This document shows positions 1 through 8,980 of a stretch of DNA of 62,922 nt, one piece after another. Location of the stretch: assembly GCA_019358945.1 (NCBI GenBank), contig JAHHIE010000038.1:1-62922 (forward strand), in the 5' to 3' direction. Source of the DNA: Stenomitos rutilans HA7619-LM2. Lineage in GTDB: Bacteria > Cyanobacteriota > Cyanobacteriia > Leptolyngbyales > Leptolyngbyaceae. The notes below the pieces were generated by a model, which ran no database searches, was not told the origin of the DNA, and worked only from the letters and a program-made list of their open reading frames with translations. How positions within the stretch are numbered: the stretch's first letter is position 1; every line of letters begins with the position of its first letter. The translations under genes and the position numbers were made by a program.

Positions 1-177
1 CCAAGCGATGGGTCTTTCTAGCCCAAGGAGCCGCGACTTCGGCAAGACGTTCGGTAAAAATACAACGAGGACAGACGGAGTTGAAGCAGAAGAACTGACG
101 CACCTGGAGCTGCAGGGTGAGGCGATATTTGAGCAAAGCTCTCAGCACGGTCTGGGCTAGAGAAGGTATGGTTCTCG
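1..177 (-). pseudogene. ISL3-family transposase fragment, cut by window edge
   Basis: Read on the minus strand in the frame whose codons include AAA TAT CGC (127-119), the sequence gives VRQFFCFNSVCP, CIFTERL and APWARKTHRL. This is the zinc-finger-like N-terminal signature of ISL3-family transposases (two CxxC-like cysteines followed by IFTERLP..APWARRT). The fragment runs off the left edge. Its 5' part (before about position 177) loses similarity and no start codon or ribosome site is seen, so it is probably a truncated copy. The 89-codon open frame at 18-287 overlaps it in another frame and has no Shine-Dalgarno, so I do not call it. The family call rests on this short motif only. Confidence 0.55.
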
Positions 178-248
178 TTCATGAGGCATTCTCCGTTAGG
201 TGCATAGACTCGAATGGTGTAGCTCATAAGGGTGTGGTGTAGGGGTGA

Positions 249-494
249 GTAGGAGTCTGAAATCGTCTCTTTTTCAGCAGGGAACACAGAAGGGTTAACG
301 GGCTTTTGAGAAGTGAAAAGTGACTTGGGGGAATAACAGTAACTCGTTACTGAAAAAACGGTCTAGCGCTTCTAGCAGGTCTCCTTTTAGCTGCGACCGC
401 ATAAAAGGACTGGTTAAGGCGGTTTCGCTAGTGATGGGGTAGTCGCGCTTAGCGGGGTTCATAGGAGTAGGAGTTGAAATCGTCTCTTTTTCAG
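249..494. repeat. 28-bp direct repeat pair
   Basis: GTAGGAGT followed by TGAAATCGTCTCTTTTTCAG occurs at 249-277 and again at 467-494, differing by one base. The second copy lies inside the 295-720 gene (residues near EKETIS) and the first lies just beyond its stop. This suggests a local duplication of the end of that gene, now out of frame. Confidence 0.6.
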
Positions 495-720
495 GTGTGA
501 CGGGTTCAACAGGTGAACATTCAGCTCTCAGTTGAGCCATTAATACAAACGCGTCATAAACAGCATTAGCGATTAAAGCACTTGGAGCATTAAGCTTGCA
601 CATCTCGTAACCGTTATTGCGAAACCATGTACCCCATGACTGAAGTTCAATGCGTTTCATCTGAAATACCTTGTCAGGATTAGCAAGCAATTCATTTTTG
701 GTGGGGTAGTTGTAACGCAT
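295..720 (-). CDS. hypothetical protein, 141 aa
   Basis: No family is recognised. The start at 720 is supported by AAGGAG seven bases upstream on the minus strand. The first 70 residues look folded (PTKNELLANPDKVF, then SWGTWFRNNGYEMCKL, then a helix NAPSALIANAVYDAFVLMAQL). The middle (about 70-90) is a proline/threonine-rich linker and the tail is helical with KGDLLEALDRFFSNELLLF. There is no signal peptide or membrane segment. It sits 78 bases downstream of the 69-aa gene on the same strand, beside an ISL3 fragment, so it is probably cargo of an old mobile element or plasmid-derived segment. Confidence 0.6.
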   Translation of the reverse strand: MRYNYPTKNELLANPDKVFQMKRIELQSWGTWFRNNGYEMCKLNAPSALIANAVYDAFVLMAQLRAECSPVEPVTPEKETISTPTPMNPAKRDYPITSETALTSPFMRSQLKGDLLEALDRFFSNELLLFPQVTFHFSKAR

Positions 721-798
721 TTCTCAATCTCCTTAATTTGATTCGGTCTCTTAATCAAACTAACGGTTGTGAAGTTGACCGTCAATAAGTATTTATGC

Positions 799-1008
799 TT
801 ATTTTTCCATAGCTTTCTTTAATAGTTCCTCTACTTGTTCAACGGTAAAACCCTGTGCAATAAGCTCATCAATGATTTCAACCATTTTACGAACATCTTC
901 TTTATGCTTGGCGGGAACCTTAATACTCAATGTTTCGTTGTCTGTAAGGTATTTTGGTTTCCTGCCACTACCCTCTCTTGCCCCGCCTCTACCGAATCCT
1001 TTAGCCAT
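799..1008 (-). CDS. small GRGGAREGSGRKP-type protein, 69 aa
   Basis: A short basic N-terminus (MAKGFGRGGAREGSGRKPKY) leads into ETLSIKVPAKHKEDVRKMVEII and a final amphipathic helix. The strand LSIKVP followed by two helices resembles the ribbon-helix-helix layout of small DNA-binding or antitoxin-like proteins, and similar small proteins are common on cyanobacterial plasmids and phage-like islands. The start is well supported: GGGAGG lies seven bases before the ATG. It is probably cotranscribed with the 141-aa gene downstream. The DNA-binding role is inferred from shape only. No partner toxin is visible next to it. Confidence 0.7.
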   Translation of the reverse strand: MAKGFGRGGAREGSGRKPKYLTDNETLSIKVPAKHKEDVRKMVEIIDELIAQGFTVEQVEELLKKAMEK

Positions 1009-1181
1009 AACTCAACCTCCCATCACTGCACTACCTGATTCTCTCATAATGCAAAATTTGAAAGCGTAACGTAATCAGCGCTTACCCTTAATCAAGTGTG
1101 AAAAGTGTGTGCAGAGAAGTGTGCAATACTGTGAAAAGAGAGACGTAACGTGACCCCTGAAGTGGGTTGCGCGTACTGTCA

Positions 1182-1253
<72 letters not shown>

Positions 1254-1292
1254 TACAACTCAAAAGCCTTGAAACGAAAGCCTTGAAAGACG

Positions 1293-1319
1293 CGAAAGCC
1301 TCTCGGGGCTTTCGTTTTT
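1293..1319 (+). terminator. intrinsic terminator after tRNA-Val
   Basis: Stem CGAAAGCC (1293-1300) and GGCTTTCG (1307-1314) with a six-base loop is followed by five T. It lies 40 bases past the tRNA on the same strand. Confidence 0.8.
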
Positions 1320-1367
1320 AATGCCACTATGTCGATTTAGAGAAGTAGTACATTTGTGAAGATTAGT

Positions 1368-2581
1368 CAGGGCAACCGCATACTCGAAATGCGAGGCTTG
1401 AGGGGCAACAAACAGAAAGCAGGAAGCTATGCCTCAGTTGGTTGAATCATCCGCCCCATTGCTAGCACATTTCAAGCACCTGGAAGACCCGCGATCGCAG
1501 CCTTTGCTGGAGCACGGGCTACTTGACATCATTGGACTGACGATTTGTGCGGTGATTTGCGGTGCCGATACCTGGGTCGACATTGAAAACTACGGGTGTG
1601 CGAAGGAGGAGTGGTTGAGGGGCTTTCTGCGGTTGCCCAATGGTATTCCCTCCCACGACACCATCGCTCGGTTATTTGCAGCACTCGACCCAGGAGCCTT
1701 GCAGAATTGTTTTTTGAGCTGGGTGCGGAGCGTGGCGCAATTGAGTCAGGGAGAAGTGATTGCGCTTGACGGCAAAACCCTGCGGCATTCCTACGAGACC
1801 GGGGGTAGCAAAGGAGCGATTCATATGGTCAGTGCTTGGGCAAGCCAAAATCGCTTGGTTCTCGGACAGACGAAGGTGGATGAGAAGTCGAATGAAATTA
1901 CAGCGATTCCACAATTGCTGGCGGTGCTAGACTTGCACGGTTGCATCGTCACCATTGACGCGATGGGTACGCAAAAGGACATTGCCAAGCAAATTATCGC
2001 TGGTGGTGGGGAGTATGTTCTGAGTCTCAAAGGCAATCAGGGCAACCTTCACCAGGATGTCGAGCAACTGTTCCAATGGACGCGCAAGATTGCGTTCAAA
2101 GACGTGACCCACGAGTTTTATCAGACTATTGAGTCAGGTCATGGTCGTGTTGAAATTCGTCGTTACTGGTTGCTCGATGGGGTTGAGCACTTGCTTGATG
2201 CTCCGTTGTGGGTCGGACTTCGACGGGTTGGCTTAGTCGAATCGGAACGCCGTTGAGCCGGACAAGCACCCACAATTGAGCAGCGCTACTATTTGGTGAG
2301 CCTTGATGGCAATGTTCAACGCTTTGCCTACGCCGTTCGCGCTCATTGGGGCATTGAAAACCAAGTCCACTGGGTCTTGGATGTTGCCTTTGATGAAGAT
2401 GCCTCTCGCATTCGCAAAGACCATGCTCCCGAAGACCTTTCCCCGATCCGGCATATAGCGCTCAACCTTTTGCGTCAAGACACTGAGACCCAAAACGGCA
2501 TCGAGGCGAAACGGCTGAAAGCAGGATGGGACAACAACGACCTCGCGCGTCTCCTCACTGCTTGAATATGCGTTTGCCTTA
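1368..2581 (+). mobile_element. ISAs1-family insertion sequence
   Basis: The element is bounded by imperfect 18-bp inverted repeats: CAGGGCAACCGCATACTC at 1368-1385, and at 2564-2581 the complement of TAAGGCAAACGCATATTC (14 of 18 match). It contains one transposase gene. TTAGT occurs at both outer edges (1363-1367 and 2579-2583) and may be a short target duplication, but the exact ends are uncertain by a few bases. The right end joins directly to an LRV repeat reading frame. Confidence 0.75.
1429..2565 (+). pseudogene. ISAs1-family DDE transposase with in-frame stop
   Basis: This transposase would catalyse movement of the surrounding IS. The frame opens at 1429 with an N-terminal region containing HFKHLEDPRSQ and LLDIIGLTICAVICGADTW. 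The catalytic motifs follow (IALDGKTLRHS, then VTIDAMGTQKDIA), and the C-terminal signature HWGIENQVHWVLDVAF ends the core. The frame is broken by a single TGA at 2254-2256. Translation continues in the same frame (AGQAPTIEQRYYLVSL) to the normal C-terminus at 2565, giving about 378 codons, the usual family length. It is therefore a recent nonsense mutant and not a decayed copy. Two products could be annotated from this one gene; they are one broken gene. Confidence 0.9.
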
Positions 2582-2866
2582 GTGCTTGAGCAGTTAGCGT
2601 TGACTGAAATGCTATCTCATGGCAATTCAAGAGACATTATTCTGAAAATTGCTGCCAATCCCAACACAACTGAGACAACGCTGACTCATCTAGCCGAAGC
2701 CTTAACTCGCACAATTCGAGCGGCGGTTGCTGCGAATGCCAAGACTCCACTATCTGTTCTAGAGCAACTGGCGCAGGATGACCGACCAGAAGTGCGTCGA
2801 GCAGTGGCTGAAAATCCTAATATCTCGGTTGCTCTGAAAGCGAAATTACGGGAGTTTTCGCCTTAA
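2582..2866 (+). pseudogene. 3' remnant of an LRV-repeat gene
   Basis: The frame starts at a GTG immediately after the IS right repeat and encodes 94 residues of leucine-rich-repeat-variant units (VLEQLALTEML, KIAANPNTTETTLTHLAEAL, AVAANAKTPLSVLEQLAQD, VRRAVAENPNIS). The first residues already lie inside a repeat, so the natural 5' end is missing. No LRV codons are visible on the left side of the IS. I infer that the IS inserted into an LRV gene and the upstream part was lost. Translation from the GTG is possible but has no clear ribosome site. It is related to the two full LRV genes downstream. Confidence 0.7.
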
Positions 2867-2988
2867 TTTTCCGCCACAGCAACGAACAACTCGACGGTAG
2901 GCGACTTATGACCAGCTCCAGCATTCTCAATTGACAACTGGGTCGATCGGATCGGGCATATTGAGGTAAGACGCGATCGATCCTGACT

Positions 2989-4290
2989 ATGCTAACGCCA
3001 GAACAACAAGCCGCAGACGAAGCAACGCCTGTAGAGAAATTGCGGGAGTTCGTCCAGCAAAGCGTTGAACTCGCACGAATCGTTTCTCGAAATTCCTATG
3101 CTGATCCAGAGCTATTGCGAGAATTAGCCGCCAGTTCAGATCAGGAAGCCCGTTGTGGCGTTGCGGCAAATCCCAATGTACCTGTAGAAGTTCTGTTCAA
3201 ACTAGGTGAGGAGTTTCCAAAGCAGCTATTAGAGAATCCTGTGGTATCTCTTTTGTTATTAGAAAATCCAGATCTCTTTAATAATCTTCCTCGCCCGACG
3301 GTAGACAGCATCTTGAAAGAGGAGTGCATCCCGACCTTCTTTCTAAACTGGGCAATCAATCAGCGTCGGATAGATTTTTCAACGTGGCTTGCTAAACAGC
3401 CTGAAACACCCAAGCGAGTCCTCGTAGAACAAGCAACTCGCTCAATTGCAGAGCAAAGCGAACCCTGGTGTGAGTTTTTGGAAAGTGTCATTCAAGATCC
3501 CAATACGCCTGACGATGTGCTTGAAGTCATCGCGACTAGAGATGACAGACTGCGAAACCCAATGACGGATAGAGTTGATCAGGCGCTTATGCTTAGACCG
3601 AAGCTACCCAAACCTGTGATCGAAATTTTGGCAGTCCGAGGTGCCGTCTCTGCCAAGATTGAAATTGCTAGACGACCAATCTCTGCTGATCTTCTCCGAA
3701 CACTGGCGGAAGATCAATCAGAAGTCTGGCTGCTTTGTGCCGTCGCCCTGAATCCCAACACACCAGAAGATCTGTTAGAGGAATTGATTGTGGGCGATCG
3801 CAGTCCATACTATGTCAAAAACTCCGTCGCTTTAAGTCCCAACCTTTCTGATCGACTGGTGTTCCTGCTGCTTGAGAAGGATAATTTTGATACCCGATCA
3901 CGGCTCGAAATCAACCCCCATCTTCCCATTACAGCATTAGAAAAATTAGCAAAAAGCTCAAACCGGATTCACCAATGGCTTGCGGCTATGCATCCAAATA
4001 CACCCATGCCAATCTTGATGGATTGGCTCAAGCATGATCCATCCAAGCACACGCTCCTAGCTAGAAATCCTGCCATGCCGGAGGAGATCATTCGCCAATT
4101 CTTGAAAAGTCCATCTGCGTCGGTTCGTGCAGGAGTTGCCGAAAATCCCAGTACTCCAGAAACCTTCCTAATTCAGCTATCAACCGACCATGATTCCAAT
4201 GTCCGTCATGCAGCACAAAAAGCTTTAAAGGACACCGACTCCAGGAAAGCCTGGCAGGAAGTTTACTTCAGCCAATCTACCTGGCAGTAA
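2989..4290 (+). CDS. LRV-repeat protein, 433 aa
   Basis: This is a solenoid of leucine-rich-repeat-variant units, alternating short helices with the motif AANPNVPVEVLFKL / ALNPNTPEDLLEEL / AENPSTPETFLIQL at roughly 24-residue spacing. Residues about 75-110 form a special segment (LGEEFPKQLLENPVVSLLLL) that is shared with the paralogue at 5354-6853. There is no signal peptide and no membrane helix. The four-cysteine iron-sulfur cluster known from Azotobacter LRV protein is absent. It lies 54 bases upstream of the MoxR ATPase on the same strand and is probably cotranscribed with it. LRV solenoids usually bind proteins; a scaffold or substrate-recognition role for the ATPase is my inference. Confidence 0.85.
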   Translation: MLTPEQQAADEATPVEKLREFVQQSVELARIVSRNSYADPELLRELAASSDQEARCGVAANPNVPVEVLFKLGEEFPKQLLENPVVSLLLLENPDLFNNLPRPTVDSILKEECIPTFFLNWAINQRRIDFSTWLAKQPETPKRVLVEQATRSIAEQSEPWCEFLESVIQDPNTPDDVLEVIATRDDRLRNPMTDRVDQALMLRPKLPKPVIEILAVRGAVSAKIEIARRPISADLLRTLAEDQSEVWLLCAVALNPNTPEDLLEELIVGDRSPYYVKNSVALSPNLSDRLVFLLLEKDNFDTRSRLEINPHLPITALEKLAKSSNRIHQWLAAMHPNTPMPILMDWLKHDPSKHTLLARNPAMPEEIIRQFLKSPSASVRAGVAENPSTPETFLIQLSTDHDSNVRHAAQKALKDTDSRKAWQEVYFSQSTWQ

Positions 4291-4343
4291 GCTCCGCGAT
4301 TTTTGAATCTTCTTTTCACGATTTGGTCATTGATTGCTTCATT

Positions 4344-5345
4344 ATGACTCCCACTGAACTGAAAGCCTACCTTGATCGTCTCCTCACCCAAAACTTGAAG
4401 ATCAGCACGATGATTTGGGGATCTCCAGGAATCGGCAAATCGAGTATTGTGGGTCAACTGGCGTTGGAAAAGGCGATCGACTTTATCGATGTGCGACTCT
4501 CCCAACTGGCCCCCACGGATTTGCGAGGGCTTCCGGTTGCCATAGACGGGATTTCCAAGTGGTATCCGCCAGAATTTTTGCCCCGTGAGGGGAGGGGTAT
4601 TCTCTTTCTCGATGAACTGAATATGGCTCCTCCAGCTATGCAGGGAGTCGCTCAGCAATTAATTCTCGATCGTCGGGTGGGTTCCTACACAGTTCCAGAG
4701 GGGTGGTTTGTTTGGGCAGCAGGGAATCGCAAAGAAGATCGGGCGGCGGTATTTGAGATGCCTGCACCCCTGGCAAATCGGTTTCTACATCTTCAGGTGG
4801 AGCCAGACTTTGAGAGTTTCAAAGCCTATGCGCTAGAAACAGGCGTACACGAACAAACCATCGCGTTTCTCTCGTTTCGATCGACGCTACTGCATAAGTT
4901 TGACCCCCAGCAGCCTGCCTGGTGTTCGCCGCGATCGTGGGTGATGGCAAGTGCGCTGCACACAGCAGGGTTAGGGATTGCGCCAGCGGTCGGAGTGGCG
5001 GCAGAGGCAGAGTTTGCGGCGTATCTTCAACTTTACCGCACCCTACCGGATCTCACGCCCATTCTGAAGGGGAATGGCGATCGCATGGCTTTTCCCACTG
5101 AACCGTCTGCCCGCTATGCCACAGCGATCGGTCTGACGGTACGGGCAGCAGACGCAAATCAAGCCTACAGCGCCTTTACCTGGCTCAGTCAAACGGCGAC
5201 AGCGGAGTGGGTACAGCTATTTGCCATCGATATGTTTCGAGTCATGCGGAGCAAAGGACAGATGGGAACCCTGGCAAAACTGGTGCAGAAAGATGCTCAA
5301 CTTCAGAAATTTTTGCAGGAGTTTCAGCAATTGGTGGGTTTATGA
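4344..5345 (+). CDS. MoxR-type AAA+ ATPase
   Basis: This is an AAA_5/MoxR-clade ATPase of 333 residues. Walker A is GSPGIGKS (about 26-33) and Walker B is ILFLDE (86-91). A sensor-1 segment VWAAGNRKEDRAAVFEM precedes the arginine-bearing PAPLANRF. The C-terminal helical lid completes the family length. MoxR ATPases act as chaperones that remodel or activate partners, usually working with a VWA-domain protein encoded nearby. Here that partner would be the metallopeptidase/VWA gene at 6955. The ATG at 4344 is chosen because the upstream in-frame codons (MVIDCFI) are unconserved-looking. The gene ends nine bases before the stop of the convergent LRV gene. Confidence 0.88.
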   Translation: MTPTELKAYLDRLLTQNLKISTMIWGSPGIGKSSIVGQLALEKAIDFIDVRLSQLAPTDLRGLPVAIDGISKWYPPEFLPREGRGILFLDELNMAPPAMQGVAQQLILDRRVGSYTVPEGWFVWAAGNRKEDRAAVFEMPAPLANRFLHLQVEPDFESFKAYALETGVHEQTIAFLSFRSTLLHKFDPQQPAWCSPRSWVMASALHTAGLGIAPAVGVAAEAEFAAYLQLYRTLPDLTPILKGNGDRMAFPTEPSARYATAIGLTVRAADANQAYSAFTWLSQTATAEWVQLFAIDMFRVMRSKGQMGTLAKLVQKDAQLQKFLQEFQQLVGL

Positions 5346-5353
5346 ATTTAGAT

Positions 5354-6853
5354 TTAATTGGGCTTAAATTTTATCTTTAGCGTTTTTTTAGCTGCTTTTA
5401 TAACACTCTCATCATAATCTCCAGGTAGTTCTTCGCTGATGGCGGTCGATTGCGATCGATAATTTCCAGCGAGTTCTTCAAGGATGGCTGTCGGTGTATT
5501 AACATTGCTGGCGATCGCTCTGCGAATATGATCAAACACATATCTAAAGCGTTGGTGGAGCGAGTCTGGCGGATTCGTCGCCAGCATTTCTAATATGTGG
5601 GGCGGCGTTTTGGGATGCCCTGCTATCCCTCTGAGAATCCACTCTCCATCCAAATCATCTTCCTGAGTTTCAGTTGCTATCTCGTCAAGAATATCCTCAT
5701 CATCCCAGTCACCTTCCTGCGTCTCAGTCTGAGCTAAAGTCGCTTCTATTAACGTCTCAAGAACAGTTTCGGTCAAATCATGGCGTCTTAGTACTCCCTC
5801 TCGGACTCGACCGCTCGGATCGGTTGCCAACGTTGCGACACTCTCAAGGGACGTATTCGGATGGGTTGCAGCTCTGTAACGCACGTCCTCAGTCTGTGCG
5901 TCAACCAGCCGTGCAAGAAGCTTGGCAGGGGTTTTAGGATTTTTGAGCAGGCTGGTGCAAAGTTCTATCAGCCACTCTGCGATGCGCTCTAGAGTGCTAG
6001 CCGACGCATTAGGATGTTCTGCCACTTTAAGGAGAATATCCTCATCGGCATCCAGGCTCAGTGCTTCTAACACATGGGAGGGTGTATGGGGATGGTCAGC
6101 CACTAATCGACGCACCGCAGGATGGCTATCGGCTGCAAACATTTCCAAGAAATGAACAGGGGTTCCCGGTTTTTCCTCCATAAACTCAGCAAGCGCGATC
6201 GCCATCTCTGAAGCATTTGGATGAGCCTTAACCAGACTGCGAATTTCCCAAGACTCTTCTCCAGCTAATTTCTCTAATACGGTTGCTGGGACACCAGGTT
6301 TTTGCAGAATTGCCCGATGTATTTCATTATTCCGCCAACTGGCAAACCGATAGAGAATATCAGCGGGTGTATTGGGATTTTTGACAACTGCGGATAGAAC
6401 ATCAAAACTTGAATCTTCTGCCAATTCAATCAATAGTGACGTTGGGGTGTTGGGATTCTTGGCAACGTGACATCGCACAGTTGTTTCAGGGTGTTGGGCA
6501 AGCTGCTCCAAAATTGAAATAGGCGTGTTGGGCTTCTGGGCGATCGCACCCAAGACTTCCAGGCTTGGCACCGTAGACAAATTTGCTAACGTCTCACCGG
6601 AAGCCGTTGAGCTACGAGCTAAAGATAGGCGGATAAATAAACTCTCAGGTTTCTCTAACAGCAGAATGTTGAAAATCGGGTTGGCAACGATCGCGTCAGG
6701 AAACTCTTTGCCCAGCTTCAGGAGAACGTCTTGCGGCGTGTTGGGATGGCTGGCAACTGCCCGACGAACGTCTGCATCTTCATCGTCGGCAAGCTGCTTG
6801 AGTAAATCAGGAGCGGTATGATCAGCAAGAGCAAGACGGGTGGCGCGACTCAT
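5354..6853 (-). CDS. LRV-repeat protein, 499 aa
   Basis: This is a second, longer LRV solenoid. Its many units follow the pattern VASHPNTPQDVLLKL, IAQKPNTPISILEQL, VAKNPNTPTSLLIEL, VVKNPNTPADILYRF. Residues about 48-75 (LGKEFPDAIVANPIFNILLL) match the special segment of the 433-aa paralogue. The region around residues 375-415 is an acidic insert (GDWDDEDILDEIATETQEDD). The gene is on the opposite strand, wedged between the MoxR gene and the VWA gene, with its stop nine bases from the MoxR stop and its start 100 bases from the VWA start. The arrangement suggests an inverted duplication of an LRV gene around the ATPase. Function is unknown; a protein-binding role is inferred. Confidence 0.87.
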   Translation of the reverse strand: MSRATRLALADHTAPDLLKQLADDEDADVRRAVASHPNTPQDVLLKLGKEFPDAIVANPIFNILLLEKPESLFIRLSLARSSTASGETLANLSTVPSLEVLGAIAQKPNTPISILEQLAQHPETTVRCHVAKNPNTPTSLLIELAEDSSFDVLSAVVKNPNTPADILYRFASWRNNEIHRAILQKPGVPATVLEKLAGEESWEIRSLVKAHPNASEMAIALAEFMEEKPGTPVHFLEMFAADSHPAVRRLVADHPHTPSHVLEALSLDADEDILLKVAEHPNASASTLERIAEWLIELCTSLLKNPKTPAKLLARLVDAQTEDVRYRAATHPNTSLESVATLATDPSGRVREGVLRRHDLTETVLETLIEATLAQTETQEGDWDDEDILDEIATETQEDDLDGEWILRGIAGHPKTPPHILEMLATNPPDSLHQRFRYVFDHIRRAIASNVNTPTAILEELAGNYRSQSTAISEELPGDYDESVIKAAKKTLKIKFKPN

Positions 6854-6954
6854 AGCAGTATCCCGTAAGGCCGTAAGGCAGTAATGATGCTAGTTTGCCC
6901 TGAAATTAAGGGCATTTTTACAATAGAACCTGACACCTGGCAATTTGAAGATTC

Positions 6955-8474
6955 GTGAAGGACTTTCAAACCCTGATCAGTGCCTCTCTCCTGCGGTTGC
7001 GAATGAAATCTCCTTTCTTCGCCACACTGGCTCTCTTTGCTCAGTTTATCCCTACGCAGCAGACTCCCGCAGCCGCAACGGACGGCAAGGATATATTCTT
7101 TAATCCAGACTATTTACTCTCCCTACCTGCTGCTCAACAGGACGGGCTATTCCTGCACGAAGTCTTGCACGCTGCTCTACTACATCCTTTGCGACGAGGA
7201 GTGCGCGATCCCAAACTCTGGAATATTGCTGCTGATATTGTCGTGAACGGCATGATTATTCAGCAAGGTGTTTTTCAATTACCGCCCAACGGATTATGCG
7301 ATCCCAAACTAGAACATTTCGGTGTAGAAGAAGTATATGAACTGCTGCTGAAACAAGATTCGGAGCAAATGAGTTTACCTAACCCTGATTTGCTCGATCG
7401 TCCGCCAGAGGATACTGATTCTAACCAAACTCAGAAGCAAAATCAGTCTAGTCCGACTCCCTCAAGTGAGCAGGTGCAGCAAAGCAGCAAGAACGCTCAA
7501 GGAAACGATCGGGACCAAACCGGTAATATCTCTCAGTCAAACAATCGGAACCAGAACCAGGACAATCGGTCTCAGAGACACGATCGAGAACAAACTGGCG
7601 ATGATACTTCTCAAGCAGACGGTCAAAATCAGGATAAAGGCCGTGGTTCCCAGACGAACGATCAAGGGCAGGTGAGGGAGAATACCGCTCAGATCGGAGA
7701 TCGGAGTCAAGATACAGAGAATGCAGCTCAATCGCGTGATTTGAGTCAGGATGCAAACCAGCCTCAAGCCAATGCATCCAAGCCAGCATCCGCGAACTCA
7801 TTTGCGTCTGATAGCCTTTCCCAAGCTCAGAAAGCAGCCCTAGAAGCCCACTGGAAAAACGCACTTCAACAGGCAACGGTGATTGCGCGAACGGTGCATC
7901 ATGGCAACCTGCCCGCAGGACTGGAGCGAGAGCTAGGCGTAGTGACCACTCCCCAACTGGACTGGCGATCGTATTTGTGGCGCTATCTGATGCAAACGCC
8001 GACTGATTTTCAGGGGTTCGATGGCGATTTGTGTACCAGGGGTTATATTTGGAATCGCTGATTGGCGAATCGGTGAATGTTTTTGTGGCAGTGGATACAA
8101 GCGGGTCGATCGGGCAGGTAGAACTCCAGGCATTTTTGAGTGAAGTTTATGGCATTTTGGCGGCTTACCCACATCTCCACTGTCTGTTGTACTACGCAGA
8201 TGCCGATGTGTATGAACCCTATGAGTTAGAGTCGCAGCAAAATTTACCCAAACCGCAGGGGGGCGGCGGAACTTCCTTTGTACCCTTCTTTAAAGCGATC
8301 AACCAGGAGTGGGATAGACACAGTCAAGCCGTTAGCATTTACCTGACCGATGGCTATGGAACCTTCCCTTCAAAGCCACCTGAACTACCGACGCTATGGG
8401 TTGTGACGCCTGGCGGGTTAGCGTTAGAGCAGTTTCCATTCGGCGAAGCAGTGCGTCTGCTATCCATCGATTAA
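6955..8474 (+). pseudogene. DUF2201-type metallopeptidase/VWA protein, frameshifted
   Basis: The N-terminal domain has a zinc-protease-like HEVLH (about residues 68-72) followed by HPLRRGVRDPKLWNIAADIVVN. A polar Q/N/D/S-rich linker (about 130-270) leads to HWKNALQQA, and the C-terminal VWA-like domain has the metal-ion site DTSGS and YLTDGYG. The two halves are in different frames: the first stops at 8061, while the second continues from about 8022 to 8474. Restoring one C so that GATGGCGA reads GATCGGCGA gives an unbroken frame through the expected junction. No slippery heptamer is visible, so this is a one-base deletion or a sequencing error. The GTG at 6955 is the likely start. The protein is the probable partner of the MoxR ATPase. 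Confidence 0.8.
7504..7734 (+). repeat. three imperfect 75-78 bp coding repeats
   Basis: The linker of the metallopeptidase/VWA protein is built from three copies of a roughly 26-residue unit starting NDRDQTG (7504), HDREQTG (7579) and NDQGQVR (7657). All are rich in Gln, Asn, Asp, Ser and Arg. This suggests linker growth by tandem duplication. Confidence 0.65.
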
Positions 8475-8980
8475 CTTAGAGTTGAAGAGATAAGACGCAA
8501 GAAATGTCAAAGTTAGTTGCGTTTGACACGACCAACTGTCGATCGCCATACCACTGCCTCAATTTCTGCTCAGTCTCATCCAGGATAGCGATCGACCCAA
8601 GGCGATTGCCACAATTCCCTCAATGGCTTGCAAGCGGTCGACAACATGACAAATGAGCTGGGGCAACTGCTGATTCATAGTACTTCGTCCCATCACTTGT
8701 TCTAAATAATAATTGGGTGAACTGAAGCAGCGAAATTAACCACTTCAGTTCACCCGCGACAGATTGCCAATCTGGAACTGATTGTACCTGCTTCAGCCCA
8801 GGCAGTGGCATTGATTAAATGATCGTTCAAGAAAGCTTTAAGCAGAGGTTATGTCGGCTGCACTTAGTTTCACCACGATCTAGAAACCTCAGCGTTTAGA
8901 TACACTAATACCAGCTTGCAATCATCTAGGCATCGCTAAAGCTACCTAGAGGAAATTGCCCACTAACGGAGAGAACAACT
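8475..8980. other. gene-free stretch with a nucleotidyltransferase-like scrap
   Basis: On the minus strand from 8678 downward the codons read MNQQLPQLICHVVDRLQAIE and then GIVAIALG. This is the usual opening of cyanobacterial MNT-type nucleotidyltransferases (before the GGSRARG motif). The frame then breaks, so this looks like a short remnant. The rest of the stretch, including the leader of the gene at 8981, shows nothing I can name. Confidence 0.35.

Noticed and set aside
18-287. 89-codon minus-strand frame
   Set aside because: It has no ribosome site and overlaps an ISL3 transposase fragment in another frame; the N-terminal EKETIS is a duplicated scrap of the neighbouring gene.
2254-2256. 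TGA read as selenocysteine or programmed readthrough in the ISAs1 transposase
   Set aside because: There is no SECIS-like structure and intact family members have a sense codon here; a nonsense mutation is simpler.
7448-7876. 142-codon minus-strand frame
   Set aside because: It is the shadow of the Q/N/D-rich linker repeats on the plus strand, with unnatural composition.
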